Below are positions 8,760 to 18,246 of a DNA stretch of 64,000 bases, piece by piece. The stretch is from REEB95 sp050729835 (lineage in GTDB: Bacteria > Pseudomonadota > Alphaproteobacteria > ATCC43930 > CGMCC-115725): the NCBI GenBank assembly GCA_050729835.1, contig JBOHLS010000001.1, positions 124,001 through 188,000 of the forward strand. The letters are read 5' to 3'. The translations under genes and the position numbers were made by a program. Numbering within the stretch: the stretch's first letter is position 1; each line of letters starts with the position of its first letter. Under the pieces are notes generated by a model. It did not search any database. It saw only the letters and a list, made by a program, of their open reading frames with translations, and was not told where the DNA came from.

Positions 8760-9838
8760 GGTGGAAAAAGCTTGCAACCCTCATACGGTTCTCGACTTGG
8801 CGGGTTCGTTGGGCGGCGCTGGCCGGGTTGGCGGCGGTTGCGCTGCTGGTCCGCATCGGTTGGCTCGAAACTCCCGCCTTGGCCGCGCATTCGCCGGATG
8901 ACGCGCTCGCCAAGCTGAAGGCCGAATTCGTCCGTCCCACGGTCGCACCGTTTCCGGCCGACGATCCCTATTCCAAGACCAAAGCCCATCTCGGCGACAT
9001 GCTGTTCTGGGATCCGATCCTTTCGGGTAGCGGCACCCAGTCGTGCGCCAGCTGCCATAATCCGGGACTTTCGTGGACCGACGGGTTGCACCACGGCATG
9101 GGAGTGCACGAGATGAAGACGCATACGCCGACGCTGCTCGACGTGGCGTGGGCGCCGATCCTCGGCTGGGACGGCCAGTTCCCGTCGCTGGAAGCGGTCG
9201 CCTTCGACGGGCCGATCACCAATCCGGGCATCATGAACCGCAAGACGGACGATCTGGTCGCGGCGCTTTCGGCGATCCCCGGCTACCACGCCGCGTTCGC
9301 GGCGGCCTTTCCCGATCACGCGATCACCCAGGCGCATATCGCCGAAGCCCTGGCGACGTTCGAGCGTACCATCGTCTCGGGCCCGGCGCCCTTCGATCGC
9401 TGGATTGCCGGCGACGAGAGCGCGATCAACGCCCGGGCCAAGCGCGGGTTCGCCTTGTTCACGGGCAAGGCGGGTTGCGCCGAATGTCACATGGGATGGG
9501 CGTTCACCGACGAAAGCTTCTACGACGTCGGCACGGCGACCGGCGACGACATCGGCCGCGCCAAGCTGTTCCCGAATTCGGTCAAGCTCAAATACGCCTT
9601 CAAGGTGCCGACGCTGCGCGACGTGGCGCGGCGCGCGCCTTACATGCATAACGGTTCGGAGGCGACGCTGGCCGACGTCATCGACCTCTACGACCGGGGC
9701 GGCATCGACCGGCCGAGCCGCTCGGAACTCATCAAGCCGCTCCATCTGACCGCGGCCGAGAAGGCCGATTTGATCGCTTTCCTCGAGACCCTGACTTCCG
9801 ATCCGAAGCCGACCGACGTTCCGATCCTGCCGCGCTGA
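8753..9838 (+). CDS. Dihaem cytochrome c peroxidase/MauG-family protein
   Basis: Periplasmic dihaem protein of the bacterial cytochrome c peroxidase/MauG family. Two haem-binding motifs are visible: CASCH (Cys98) and CAECH (Cys242), each opening a half of the protein. A conserved N-terminal pattern of this family (GDMLFWDPILSGSGTQSCASCH) and the C-terminal KVPTLRDVARRAPYMHNGS region are present. An N-terminal signal anchor (ALAGLAAVALLVRIGW) exports it. GTG 8753 is chosen because it gives a basic N-terminus before that segment and overlaps the kinase stop, suggesting coupling. True peroxidase versus other dihaem oxidase function cannot be decided from sequence. The cupredoxin gene converges on it and could encode an electron donor. 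Confidence 0.9.
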   Translation: MLRWKKLATLIRFSTWRVRWAALAGLAAVALLVRIGWLETPALAAHSPDDALAKLKAEFVRPTVAPFPADDPYSKTKAHLGDMLFWDPILSGSGTQSCASCHNPGLSWTDGLHHGMGVHEMKTHTPTLLDVAWAPILGWDGQFPSLEAVAFDGPITNPGIMNRKTDDLVAALSAIPGYHAAFAAAFPDHAITQAHIAEALATFERTIVSGPAPFDRWIAGDESAINARAKRGFALFTGKAGCAECHMGWAFTDESFYDVGTATGDDIGRAKLFPNSVKLKYAFKVPTLRDVARRAPYMHNGSEATLADVIDLYDRGGIDRPSRSELIKPLHLTAAEKADLIAFLETLTSDPKPTDVPILPR

Positions 9839-9840
9839 AC

Positions 9841-10194
9841 TTATTTCACCGTCACCAGCAGGTGCATGGTGGGATGGATCGCGCACAGCACGTGGAACGT
9901 GCCTGGGTGGTCGAACTCAAGATCGACCGTGGTTCCGACCGGCTGCTCGCCGGAGTCGAATTTCATGGTCGGCGAGTCAACGTAGACGTGATGGGTCACC
10001 CGGTCGTCGTTGACGATATGCACGACGCTGCCGAGTGAGATCGTCAGTACATCCGGACGAAAGTGCCGATTCTGCTGGCTGACGATAATGGGCGCGGTGG
10101 CGTTGGCGAGCGGGACCACGGCGACGAAAAATACCGCCAGCGCCATTACCACAGCGGCAAAATCCGATTTGTGAGTGATGTCCCGGATCACCAT
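9841..10194 (-). CDS. Plastocyanin-like cupredoxin (exported blue copper protein)
   Basis: A 117-residue small copper protein. Residues 12-33 form a signal peptide or membrane anchor (AAVVMALAVFFVAVVPLANA). The mature part is a cupredoxin fold with type 1 copper ligands: His68 or His69 (RVTHHVYVD), Cys104, His107 and Met110 in the C-x2-H-x2-M loop (LCAIHPTMH). Its likely role is one-electron transfer in the periplasm. It lies tail to tail with the dihaem cytochrome, only two bases apart, so a redox partnership is possible but is inference. Confidence 0.88.
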   Translation of the reverse strand: MVIRDITHKSDFAAVVMALAVFFVAVVPLANATAPIIVSQQNRHFRPDVLTISLGSVVHIVNDDRVTHHVYVDSPTMKFDSGEQPVGTTVDLEFDHPGTFHVLCAIHPTMHLLVTVK

Positions 10195-10267
10195 CGACGG
10201 GATGCTAGCACGGCGGCGCCGGCAGGCTGTAGCCCATGCATAAGAGGCGCGGCCGGCGGCCTGCCGG

Positions 10268-10732
10268 TCACGCCGCCTTGATGGCTCCCAGCACTTCGTC
10301 GGCGTGGCCCGGAACCTTGACTTTGCGCCAAATTCCGCGAATCACGCCTTTGTCGTCGATCAGGAACGTGGTGCGCTCGATGCCCATGTACTTGCGTCCG
10401 TACATGCTTTTCTGGACCCAGACGCCATAACGCTCCGTCACCTTGCCCTGGTCGTCGGAGGCCAGGGTGAACGGTAGCTTGTATTTCTTCTTGAATTTGT
10501 CGTGCGCGGCGACCGAATCGCGCGAGACGCCGATAACCGTGGCGTCGGTTCGGCTGAACCTGGGAAACAGGTCGCGAAACTGGCAGGCCTCGGCGGTGCA
10601 GCCCGAAGTATCGTCCTTGGGATAGAAATACAGCACCACGTTTTGTTCCTTGAGGTCCGACAGCTTCACCGTGCCGCCGCCGTCCGTGGGCAGGGTGAAA
10701 ATCGGGGCCTTGTCGCCGATCTCGAGGCTCAT
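10268..10732 (-). CDS. bcp: Thioredoxin-dependent thiol peroxidase (peroxiredoxin Bcp/PrxQ)
   Basis: Cytoplasmic peroxiredoxin that reduces hydrogen peroxide and organic peroxides with thioredoxin. The product is 154 residues. It has the peroxidatic Cys45 and resolving Cys50 in DTSGCTAEAC, the PrxQ arrangement with five residues between them. Start ATG 10732 (MSLEIGD) has a good GGAGGAG site eight bases upstream. A GTG three codons earlier is less likely. The ATG overlaps the glnE stop as ATGA, so translation is coupled to the gene upstream. Confidence 0.93.
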   Translation of the reverse strand: MSLEIGDKAPIFTLPTDGGGTVKLSDLKEQNVVLYFYPKDDTSGCTAEACQFRDLFPRFSRTDATVIGVSRDSVAAHDKFKKKYKLPFTLASDDQGKVTERYGVWVQKSMYGRKYMGIERTTFLIDDKGVIRGIWRKVKVPGHADEVLGAIKAA

Positions 10733-13701
10733 GGTGTGCACTCCTCCGCCGTCTCGGCCGCCGCGCCCTCGACCAGGCGGCGAAAGAGGCCGTGGGCGGC
10801 ACGTGCGGCGGTATCCATATCCTGCTTGAGCCCGGTGAAGTCAACGGCGCCAGCGCCGTGCGCGATCAAATCCTTGATGGCCGCCGGCGTTCTCGCTTCG
10901 TCGAAGGGTTCGGGTGCCGTCAGCTTCAACAGGCCCTGCACGTTGCGCCACAACGTCAACGCCCGGATCAGGGTTTCGGCGTCTGCATGCGTCAGCGCGC
11001 CGGCCGCGGCCAGTGCCTGAAGCGCCGCGCGCGTATTCGCCTGCAGGATTTGCGCCGCTCGCGCGGCGTCGTGCAGTTGCAGATATTGGGCAACGAACTC
11101 GACGTCGAGCATGCCGCCGCGCCGGTGCTTGACGTCGAACAGCGGCGGATTGCGATGCACATCGGCGATCCGTGCGCGCATTTCGACGACGTCACGAGCC
11201 AGTTTCCCGGCGGTACGCGGCCGGACCAGGACCGACCGTGTCTCGGCCATGGCGCGTTCGCGCAGGCCGGCATCGCCGGCCACCGGACGCGCGCGCGTCA
11301 ACGCCATCTGTTCCCACGTCCAGGCGAGCTCGCGATGATAGCGGCGGAAGGCTTCCAGGCTCGAGGCAACCGGCCCGGCGGTGCCCGACGGGCGGAGCCG
11401 CATGTCGATCTCGTACAGCGTACCTTCGGCCGTTGCCGCCGTCAGCGCGTTGATGAAGTGTTGTGACAGCCGCGCATAGTACGTCGAGGCGGCCAGGGCC
11501 TGTGCGCCACCGGCGTTTTCCGCGTCGGCCGGCGCGTCGTAGACCACGATCAGATCGAGGTCGGATGCGAACGTCATTTCCCGGCTGCCAAGCTTGCCGA
11601 GGCCAAGCACGGCGACTGCTCCGCCTGCGACGGTGCCATGGGCGGAAGCAAATTCCGCCGTGACGCGCGGCAGCAGCTCCGCGAGAGTTGCCTCGGCAAT
11701 GTCGGCGAAAGCGCCGCCGGCGCTTTCGCCGTCGAGCCGATGGCGCAGGACCTGGACGCCCACCTGGAATTTGCGCTCGGCAACCCAACGGCGCGCCAAA
11801 TCGAGCAATTCCTCGGCATGGCGGGCGCGGTCAAGCAGCTGGCCGAGATCGTCCGCTAACGCCGCGCGCGACGGCAGCGAATCGAAGAATCCCGAGACGA
11901 GCACGGCATCAAGCACGCCTGGCCGTTGCATCATGGTTTCGGCCAGCATCGGCGCCGCGCCCATGATCTCGGCCATCAGGTCGAGCAGGGCCGGATTCTG
12001 GTAGAACAGCGAAAATAGCTGCACCCCGGCGGGCATGCGACCGAGAAAATGATCGAAGCGGATGAAGGCCGCATCCGGCGCGGCACAGGCGCCGAACGAC
12101 CGCAACAGGGCGGGCGCCAGCTCGGTCAACAGCTCGCGCGCACGCTGGCTACGGGTCGCGCGATAGCGGCCGTGGTGCCAGGCGCGCACGATCGCGGCCA
12201 CCGTCTTCGGGTCGGCGAAGCCCAAGGCCGTCAAAGTGCGCAGCGTTTCGGGATCGTCCTCGGTTCCGGTGAAGACGAGATTGCCGGGCGCCGCCAGCGA
12301 CGGCGCTTCCTCGAACAGGTTGGCGTAATGGCCTTCGACGGTCGCCAGCCGGCGCGTCAGGTCGGTGGCGAACGCCGCCGCCGTTTCATAGCCCAGGAAC
12401 AGCGCCAAGTGGCGCACGCCGTCGGCGCTTTCCGGAATGGTGTGGGTTTGCGCGTCGTCGATCATCTGCAGGCGGTGCTCGATGCGGCGCAGAAATCCAT
12501 AGGCTTCGGCGAGATCGTTCGCCACCTGGTGCGAGATACGGCCGGAAGCAGTCAGTGCCTGAAGGGCGGCGATCGTGCCGCGCTGGCGCAATTCCGGCTG
12601 ACGGCCGCCCCAGATCAGCTGCTGCGTGTGGGCGAAGAATTCGATCTCGCGGATGCCGCCGCGGCCGAGCTTGATGTTGTGGCCGGCGACGGCGATGGTT
12701 CCACCGCCGCGTTGGGCATGGATCTGCCGCTTGATAGAATGGATGTCCTGAATCGCGGCGAAGTCCAGATGCTTACGCCAGAGGAACGGCGTCAGCGCGG
12801 CGAGAAAGTCGCGGCCGGCCTCAAGGTCGCCGGCCACCGGCCGTGCGCGGATCAAGGCGGCGCGCTCCCAGTTCTGTCCCGCGCTCTCGTAATAAACGAG
12901 CGCCGCCGGCAACGACAACGCCGGCGGCGTCGAGCCCGGATCGGGCCGCAGCCGCAAATCCGTCCGGAAGACATAGCCCTCGTCCGTGCGTTCGGACATC
13001 AGGCGGACAAGGTCCTGCGCCATCCGCGTGAACAGGGTTTGCGCGTCGACCTCGCCGGCGACGCGCGCCTTCTCGGGATCGAACAACACGACAAGATCAA
13101 TATCGCTCGAATAGTTGAGCTCGCCGGCGCCGAGCTTGCCCATCGCCAGGACCACGAAGCCGCTGGCGCGCGCCGGGTCGTCGCCGTCGTTGCGCGCAAG
13201 CGCGCCGCGGTCGATGGCCGCGCACAGCAGGTGGCGCGTCGCCAGCGCCAGGGCACCCTCGGCAAAGCGGCTCAGCGCGTCCATCACCTGTTCCAACGAC
13301 CACAGCCCGGCGATGTCGGCGATCGCGATCGTCAACGCTGCCGCGCGCTTGAGCCGGCGCAATTCGGTCACAAGCGCGTCACTTGGCAGGTCTGGTGCGA
13401 GATCACGGTTGAGCCGGGAAATGAGTTCGGCGAAAGTAGCCGCGACGCCTCGGTGCCAGAGCCGGGCGAGAAGGGCCGGCTCCCTGAAACAGCAATGGGC
13501 TAGGTAAGGGCTGTTGCCAAAGAGTGTCGTCAGCAATCGGCGGCCAGCCGAATCCGCGGTAAGATCGCGCATGAAGCCGGCGAGACTCGCGTCGCGCGTT
13601 TCGTCGGCCGCTTCATGCCAGCGCACGAGACCGACGGCGGCGGCCCGGTCATCGGCGGCGGACGGGAGATTGGCGTAAGTGTCGAACGACGGCGATGGCA
13701 T
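10729..13701 (-). CDS. glnE: Bifunctional glutamine synthetase adenylyltransferase/adenylyl-removing enzyme
   Basis: Controls nitrogen assimilation by adding AMP to, and removing it from, glutamine synthetase, under PII control. The 990-residue protein has two nucleotidyltransferase domains. Both carry the metal-binding D-x-D signature: GKLGAGELNYSSDIDLVVLFD in the N-terminal half (deadenylylation) and GKLGSREMTFASDLDLIVVYD in the C-terminal half (adenylylation). The length is normal for alphaproteobacteria. Its start codon overlaps the divergent gene at 13700, sharing CATG, so there is no private promoter space; an internal start is possible. bcp follows, overlapping by 4 bp. Confidence 0.95.
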   Translation of the reverse strand: MPSPSFDTYANLPSAADDRAAAVGLVRWHEAADETRDASLAGFMRDLTADSAGRRLLTTLFGNSPYLAHCCFREPALLARLWHRGVAATFAELISRLNRDLAPDLPSDALVTELRRLKRAAALTIAIADIAGLWSLEQVMDALSRFAEGALALATRHLLCAAIDRGALARNDGDDPARASGFVVLAMGKLGAGELNYSSDIDLVVLFDPEKARVAGEVDAQTLFTRMAQDLVRLMSERTDEGYVFRTDLRLRPDPGSTPPALSLPAALVYYESAGQNWERAALIRARPVAGDLEAGRDFLAALTPFLWRKHLDFAAIQDIHSIKRQIHAQRGGGTIAVAGHNIKLGRGGIREIEFFAHTQQLIWGGRQPELRQRGTIAALQALTASGRISHQVANDLAEAYGFLRRIEHRLQMIDDAQTHTIPESADGVRHLALFLGYETAAAFATDLTRRLATVEGHYANLFEEAPSLAAPGNLVFTGTEDDPETLRTLTALGFADPKTVAAIVRAWHHGRYRATRSQRARELLTELAPALLRSFGACAAPDAAFIRFDHFLGRMPAGVQLFSLFYQNPALLDLMAEIMGAAPMLAETMMQRPGVLDAVLVSGFFDSLPSRAALADDLGQLLDRARHAEELLDLARRWVAERKFQVGVQVLRHRLDGESAGGAFADIAEATLAELLPRVTAEFASAHGTVAGGAVAVLGLGKLGSREMTFASDLDLIVVYDAPADAENAGGAQALAASTYYARLSQHFINALTAATAEGTLYEIDMRLRPSGTAGPVASSLEAFRRYHRELAWTWEQMALTRARPVAGDAGLRERAMAETRSVLVRPRTAGKLARDVVEMRARIADVHRNPPLFDVKHRRGGMLDVEFVAQYLQLHDAARAAQILQANTRAALQALAAAGALTHADAETLIRALTLWRNVQGLLKLTAPEPFDEARTPAAIKDLIAHGAGAVDFTGLKQDMDTAARAAHGLFRRLVEGAAAETAEECTP

Positions 13702-16700
13702 GAGCGGTGGAGCCGATAACCAGCCGCCGCAGCCTGCTCGCGCGCCGGAGCGCGGTCAAGGCCGGCGCCGGGCGCACGTACGATTCCTGCGCCACCTTGC
13801 GGTCGGTATCGTCGTCCTGGTGGCAATCGTCGTGGCGGCGGCCGGCGCGGCGGCTTGGCGTCTGTCGCGCGGACCGATCGTTCTCGACCGCGTGACGCCC
13901 TATCTGGCCTCGGCGTTGTCGAGCGGGCCGAACGGCGTGCTCGTCACAATCGATCATACCGTATTGAGCTGGTCGAACGGCCGTTTTCACCTCTTTGCCC
14001 AAGGCGTTCACCTCAACCAGCCGACCAGCGGCGCGCACTTGACGTTCCGCGCGATGGAAATCGCGCTTAGTCCCTGGGCGTTGCTGCAGGGAAGATTGGC
14101 ACCGTCGCGCATCGTGCTCGATCGCCCGATCCTGCGCTTGGTGCGTGCCGCCGACGGGTCGTTCCATCTCGCTCTTGGCGAGCAGACCGCCGAAAGCGAA
14201 ACGGCGCAGTTCTGGGGCGCGCGGCTGACCCGTGACGTCGCCGCGCCGCTGGGCAGCGGCGGGTCGCTTGGCGATCTCGTCAATTTCGCGATGAACGACG
14301 CGACGCTGATCGTCGATGACAAATCCCTCGGCGTGACCTGGCGGGCGGATCGTTTCGACATCGCCATGCACCGCAGCAAGGGCGGCATCGACGGCACCAT
14401 GCAGCTCGCGGTCGGCATTGCCGGCAAGCAGGCGCTGCTCAGTGGCCGCATCGATTACGGCGCTGCCGGCGATCTGTCAGTCAAAATCGACTTCGACGGC
14501 CTCAATCCGTCGCTGTTCGCGCCGGCCGCGCCGGCGCTTCAGCCGCTCGGTGCAGTGAACCTTCCGGTTTCGGGCGAAATGGCCCTGGGCTTCGATACCA
14601 CGACTTTGGCGATCGACGTGGCTTTCTGCGACGTTCGTTTCGGCGCCGGCGTCCTGCGCGCCGCAGAATTGCCGGACGGGTCGGTGGCCGTCGGTGGCGG
14701 CATATTGCGCGCGAGCTATAACCCGGCGGCGGGGCGCGTCGATGTCGAAGACCTCGAACTCAGTACCGGCGGCGCGAAGGTGTCGATTCAGGGCGAGATC
14801 GACAACCTCGGCAACGGGCTGTTGGGCGGCGGCTGGCCGCAAGCGTTCGATCTCTCGGCGCAACTGGCGGCGACCGCGATTCCGATCGACGCCCTGCCGC
14901 ATCTGTGGCCGGAGAATGTCGGCCCGCATACTCGGCACTGGATCACGACGCGCGTCCACGACGGAACGATCGACAAAGTGAGCGCCGTGCTGGCGGCGCA
15001 TGTCGATACCAGTGCGCCGAAGCCGATCAACGTGACGCGCTTCGACGGCACTGGCAGCTACCACAACATGACCATCGACTATTTCCCGCCGCTCGAGCCG
15101 GTGCGAGGGGTCAGTGGCACGGTCGCGTTCGACCGCAAGCACATGGATTTCACGCCGACCACCGGCCACGTGCTCGATGGCCGGGCGACCGCGGCGAGCG
15201 TCAAGCTCTACAATCTCGACACCAACAACGAGATGGGCGACATCGACGTCACTCTGGCCGGCCCGTTGCGCGACGCACTCAAGGTGCTCGATACCAAGCC
15301 GCTGCAATATGCTAAGGCGCTCGGGCTCGACGCCGAGCATGCGCACGGTAATTTCAGCGCGCATGTCTTCTTCCGCCTGCCGCTCAAGCACGATCTCAAC
15401 TTCGACGAGGTCGTATACCGCGCCGAAGCCCAGCTTTCCGCCGTCGCCATTCCACATGCGTTCTTTGATCGCGATCTCAGCGACGGTGAATTCAAGATGA
15501 CGCTCGATCGCTCGGCGCTCACGCTCGACGGCACGGCGGCGGTCGACGGCGCACCGATGAAGCTGACCTGGGTCGAGAATCTCGCCGGACGAGGGATCAG
15601 ACGACGCTACACCGTCCAGGCGCGGCTCGACGACGCCATGCGGGCGCGGCTGGGCTTCGATTTTGCCGACTACGCGACGGTGAAGGGGCCGGTCAACGTG
15701 GATCTGACCTATGGGCAAAGCGCCGACCGGCACGCCGAAGCGTCGGTAACCGCCAAGCTCAAGGATGCCGCGGTCGACGTGCCGATGCTCGGCTGGCACA
15801 AGCCGGTGGGCCAGCCGGCCGTCGCGAAATTCGTCCTCGATCTCACCGGCGATCAGCTGACTCGGTTGAGCAATGCGACTTTGACGGGCAGCGCCATTGA
15901 CGCGAAGCTGTCGGCGACCTTCGACAAGGCCGGCCTCGCGCGCGCCGACATCCCCCACCTGGTCACCGGCAACACCGACGCCCAAGCCACGCTGGCGCGC
16001 ACCGGCAACGGCTGGACGGTCGACGTATCGGGCGCGAGCTACGACGTCAGCGGGCTGTTGCGCGACGTGTCGCGTCAATCCACAACCAGTGCGCCGCCGG
16101 TCGCCATCCATGCGACGCTGGGCAAGCTGGTGTTGGGCGCAAACCGGCAACTGAGCGATGTCAGCGTGCGGCTGCGGAGCAACGGGCCGCACTGGCAGGA
16201 AGCCGAGATCGATAGCACGTTGACCGGCGGCAAGAAGCTGACGGTGCAGTTCGGCGGCGCCAACGGTCCGGGCAAGTTCGATCTCGCGGCGGACGATTTC
16301 GGCGCGCTGTTGCGCGTGCTCGACGTCACCAGCGACGTTGAAGGCGGCGCCTTCGCCGTCAAGGGCGATGCCGTGGAAGAAGGCGGCAAGCGCGTGCTCA
16401 AGGGCACGTTCAACGGCGCCGATTATCGCGTGGTGCGCGCACCGCTGTTCGCCCGACTGCTGAAGCTGACGTCCTTCACCGGCGTGAGCGATCTGCTGAC
16501 CGGCGGCAGCGGCATCCCGTTCAAGGCCCTGCAAGGCGACGTCGTCTACGGCGCGGGAGAAATCAAGATCACCAACATGCGCGCCTATGGCGGCGCGATC
16601 GGCGTCAACGTCAACGGCACCGTGAACTACGACGCCGGCACGCTCGACGCCTCGGGCACGCTGGTTCCGGCCAATATCCTCAACACCGTCATCGGCGACA

Positions 16701-16930
16701 TCCCAGTCATCGGCAGCCTGCTCATGGGCGGCAAGGGGCAGGGCATTATCGGCGCCAACTTCCGCATCGCCGGCCCGATCGGCGATTCGCAGATCGCGGT
16801 CAATCCGCTGAGCGTTCTGGCGCCCGGGTTCCTGCGCAACCTGTTCCTGTTCAAGGCGTGGAATCCGACACCGAACTCGCCGCCGGCCACGGCGCCTGCC
16901 GCGCCAACCACGCCCGCGCCGAGTCCTTAG
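13700..16930 (+). CDS. AsmA/YhdP-like envelope protein (DUF3971 type)
   Basis: A very long (1,076-residue) envelope protein. A short basic N-terminus precedes one membrane helix (HLAVGIVVLVAIVVAAAGAAAW), then a repetitive beta-rich periplasmic region typical of the AsmA/TamB/YhdP group. The C-terminal AsmA-like segment (GDVVYGAGEIKITNMRAYGGAIGVNVNGTVNYDAGTLDASGTLVPANILN) is well conserved. Family members are thought to bridge the periplasm and carry phospholipids to the outer membrane. ATG 13700 gives MSGGADN; a start 7 codons earlier is also in frame. It is divergent from glnE with overlapping start codons, and its stop overlaps the stop of tyrS by 4 bp. Confidence 0.88.
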   Translation: MSGGADNQPPQPARAPERGQGRRRAHVRFLRHLAVGIVVLVAIVVAAAGAAAWRLSRGPIVLDRVTPYLASALSSGPNGVLVTIDHTVLSWSNGRFHLFAQGVHLNQPTSGAHLTFRAMEIALSPWALLQGRLAPSRIVLDRPILRLVRAADGSFHLALGEQTAESETAQFWGARLTRDVAAPLGSGGSLGDLVNFAMNDATLIVDDKSLGVTWRADRFDIAMHRSKGGIDGTMQLAVGIAGKQALLSGRIDYGAAGDLSVKIDFDGLNPSLFAPAAPALQPLGAVNLPVSGEMALGFDTTTLAIDVAFCDVRFGAGVLRAAELPDGSVAVGGGILRASYNPAAGRVDVEDLELSTGGAKVSIQGEIDNLGNGLLGGGWPQAFDLSAQLAATAIPIDALPHLWPENVGPHTRHWITTRVHDGTIDKVSAVLAAHVDTSAPKPINVTRFDGTGSYHNMTIDYFPPLEPVRGVSGTVAFDRKHMDFTPTTGHVLDGRATAASVKLYNLDTNNEMGDIDVTLAGPLRDALKVLDTKPLQYAKALGLDAEHAHGNFSAHVFFRLPLKHDLNFDEVVYRAEAQLSAVAIPHAFFDRDLSDGEFKMTLDRSALTLDGTAAVDGAPMKLTWVENLAGRGIRRRYTVQARLDDAMRARLGFDFADYATVKGPVNVDLTYGQSADRHAEASVTAKLKDAAVDVPMLGWHKPVGQPAVAKFVLDLTGDQLTRLSNATLTGSAIDAKLSATFDKAGLARADIPHLVTGNTDAQATLARTGNGWTVDVSGASYDVSGLLRDVSRQSTTSAPPVAIHATLGKLVLGANRQLSDVSVRLRSNGPHWQEAEIDSTLTGGKKLTVQFGGANGPGKFDLAADDFGALLRVLDVTSDVEGGAFAVKGDAVEEGGKRVLKGTFNGADYRVVRAPLFARLLKLTSFTGVSDLLTGGSGIPFKALQGDVVYGAGEIKITNMRAYGGAIGVNVNGTVNYDAGTLDASGTLVPANILNTVIGDIPVIGSLLMGGKGQGIIGANFRIAGPIGDSQIAVNPLSVLAPGFLRNLFLFKAWNPTPNSPPATAPAAPTTPAPSP

Positions 16931-18180
16931 ACCGGCTTGACCAGCGCGTGGCGCTTCCTGCCGGCGGACAGCTTGATGACGCCGTCGGCATTCAGATCGG
17001 CCAGCGACAGCGTCGCGTTCTCGTCAGTCACGACCTTATCGTTGATGCGCGCGCCGCCGCCGCGAATGAGCCGCCGCGCCTCGCTCAGGCTCGGCGCCAG
17101 GCCGGCGCGGTGGAAATAGTGGATCGCCGGCCGGCCCGCTCCCAGCTCGGCCTTCGGCGTCTCGGTCACCGGCAGGTCGGCGCCGATGCCGCCTTCGGCG
17201 AAGACGCGATGTGCGGTTGCCGCCGCCTCGTTCGCCGCCTTGCGGCCATGCGCCAGGGCGGTTGCCTCGGTGGCGAGGACGATCTTGGCCTGGTTGATTT
17301 CGTTGTCGCGCAGCGCCTCGAGGCGGCGGATTTCGCCCATCGGCAGATCGGTGAACAGCCGCAGGAAGCGGCCGACATCGTCGTCCTCGGTATTGCGCCA
17401 GAATTGCCAATAATCGTAATGGCTTAGCCGATCGGCGTTGAGCCAGACGGCGCCTTGCGCAGTCTTGCCCATCTTCGCGCCGGAGGCCGTGGTGACGAGC
17501 GGCGAGGTGACACCATGGAGTGCGCGGTTCTCGGCGCGGCGGCCGAGTTCGACGCCCATGACGATGTTGCCCCATTGGTCCGAGCCACCCATCTGGACGA
17601 CGCAATTATGGCGTCGTGCCAGCTCGACGAAATCATAGGCCTGCAGGGCCATGTAATTGAATTCGAGGAAGCTCAACGGCTGTTCGCGCTCAAGACGCAG
17701 TTTGACGCTGTCCATGCTGAGCATGCGGTTGACCGAGAAATGCCGGCCGTATTCGCGCAGGAACGCAATGTATCCGAGTCGGTCGAGCCATTCAGCATTG
17801 TCGACCATCACGGCGTCGGTCGGGCCGTTGCCGAACTTGAGGAACTTCTCGAACACGCGGCGGATGCCGGCCATGTTGGCGACGATCTCGGCTTCGCTGA
17901 GCAGCCGGCGGGCCTCGTCCTTGCCCGACGGGTCGCCGACCTTGGTGGTGCCGCCGCCCATCAGGACGATCGGCTTGTTGCCGGTCTTCTGCCACAGTCG
18001 CAGCAGCATGATCTGCAGCAGGCTGCCGACATGAAGGCTGTCGGCGGTACAATCGAAGCCGATATAGGACGTGACCGGTCCGGCCGCGAGCAGGGCTTCG
18101 AGGCCCGCGCGATCGGTGATCTGGTGGATGAAGCCGCGTTCCTCGGCGGCGGCAAGAAAGGCGGAGCGGGCTTTGGTCAT
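16927..18180 (-). CDS. tyrS: Tyrosyl-tRNA synthetase
   Basis: Class I aminoacyl-tRNA synthetase that charges tRNA-Tyr. It has the HIGH-type motif (SLHVGSLLQ), the tyrosine-binding region (YIGFDCTADS), and the KMSKS-type loop (GAKMGKTAQ). A C-terminal S4-like RNA-binding domain follows (LSEARRLIRGGGARINDKVV). ATG 18180 (MTKARSAF) is chosen because family members begin about 15 residues before ERGFIHQ; ATG 18198 is possible. No clear ribosome site precedes either. Divergent from anmK and converging on the AsmA-like gene with a 4-bp stop overlap. Confidence 0.95.
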   Translation of the reverse strand: MTKARSAFLAAAEERGFIHQITDRAGLEALLAAGPVTSYIGFDCTADSLHVGSLLQIMLLRLWQKTGNKPIVLMGGGTTKVGDPSGKDEARRLLSEAEIVANMAGIRRVFEKFLKFGNGPTDAVMVDNAEWLDRLGYIAFLREYGRHFSVNRMLSMDSVKLRLEREQPLSFLEFNYMALQAYDFVELARRHNCVVQMGGSDQWGNIVMGVELGRRAENRALHGVTSPLVTTASGAKMGKTAQGAVWLNADRLSHYDYWQFWRNTEDDDVGRFLRLFTDLPMGEIRRLEALRDNEINQAKIVLATEATALAHGRKAANEAAATAHRVFAEGGIGADLPVTETPKAELGAGRPAIHYFHRAGLAPSLSEARRLIRGGGARINDKVVTDENATLSLADLNADGVIKLSAGRKRHALVKPV

Positions 18181-18246
18181 GGGGATTGCGTCTAGCATAC
18201 CGGCGGCGTGCCGTCAGCCGGCGTGCGGCCGCCGGAGAGTCGCGGC

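Noticed and set aside
12049..13503. 484-residue frame opposite glnE
   Set aside because: It is an antisense shadow of a well-identified gene with no motif.
14477..16534. 685-residue frame opposite the AsmA-like gene
   Set aside because: The composition is typical of antisense translation of GC-rich DNA and no family features are seen.
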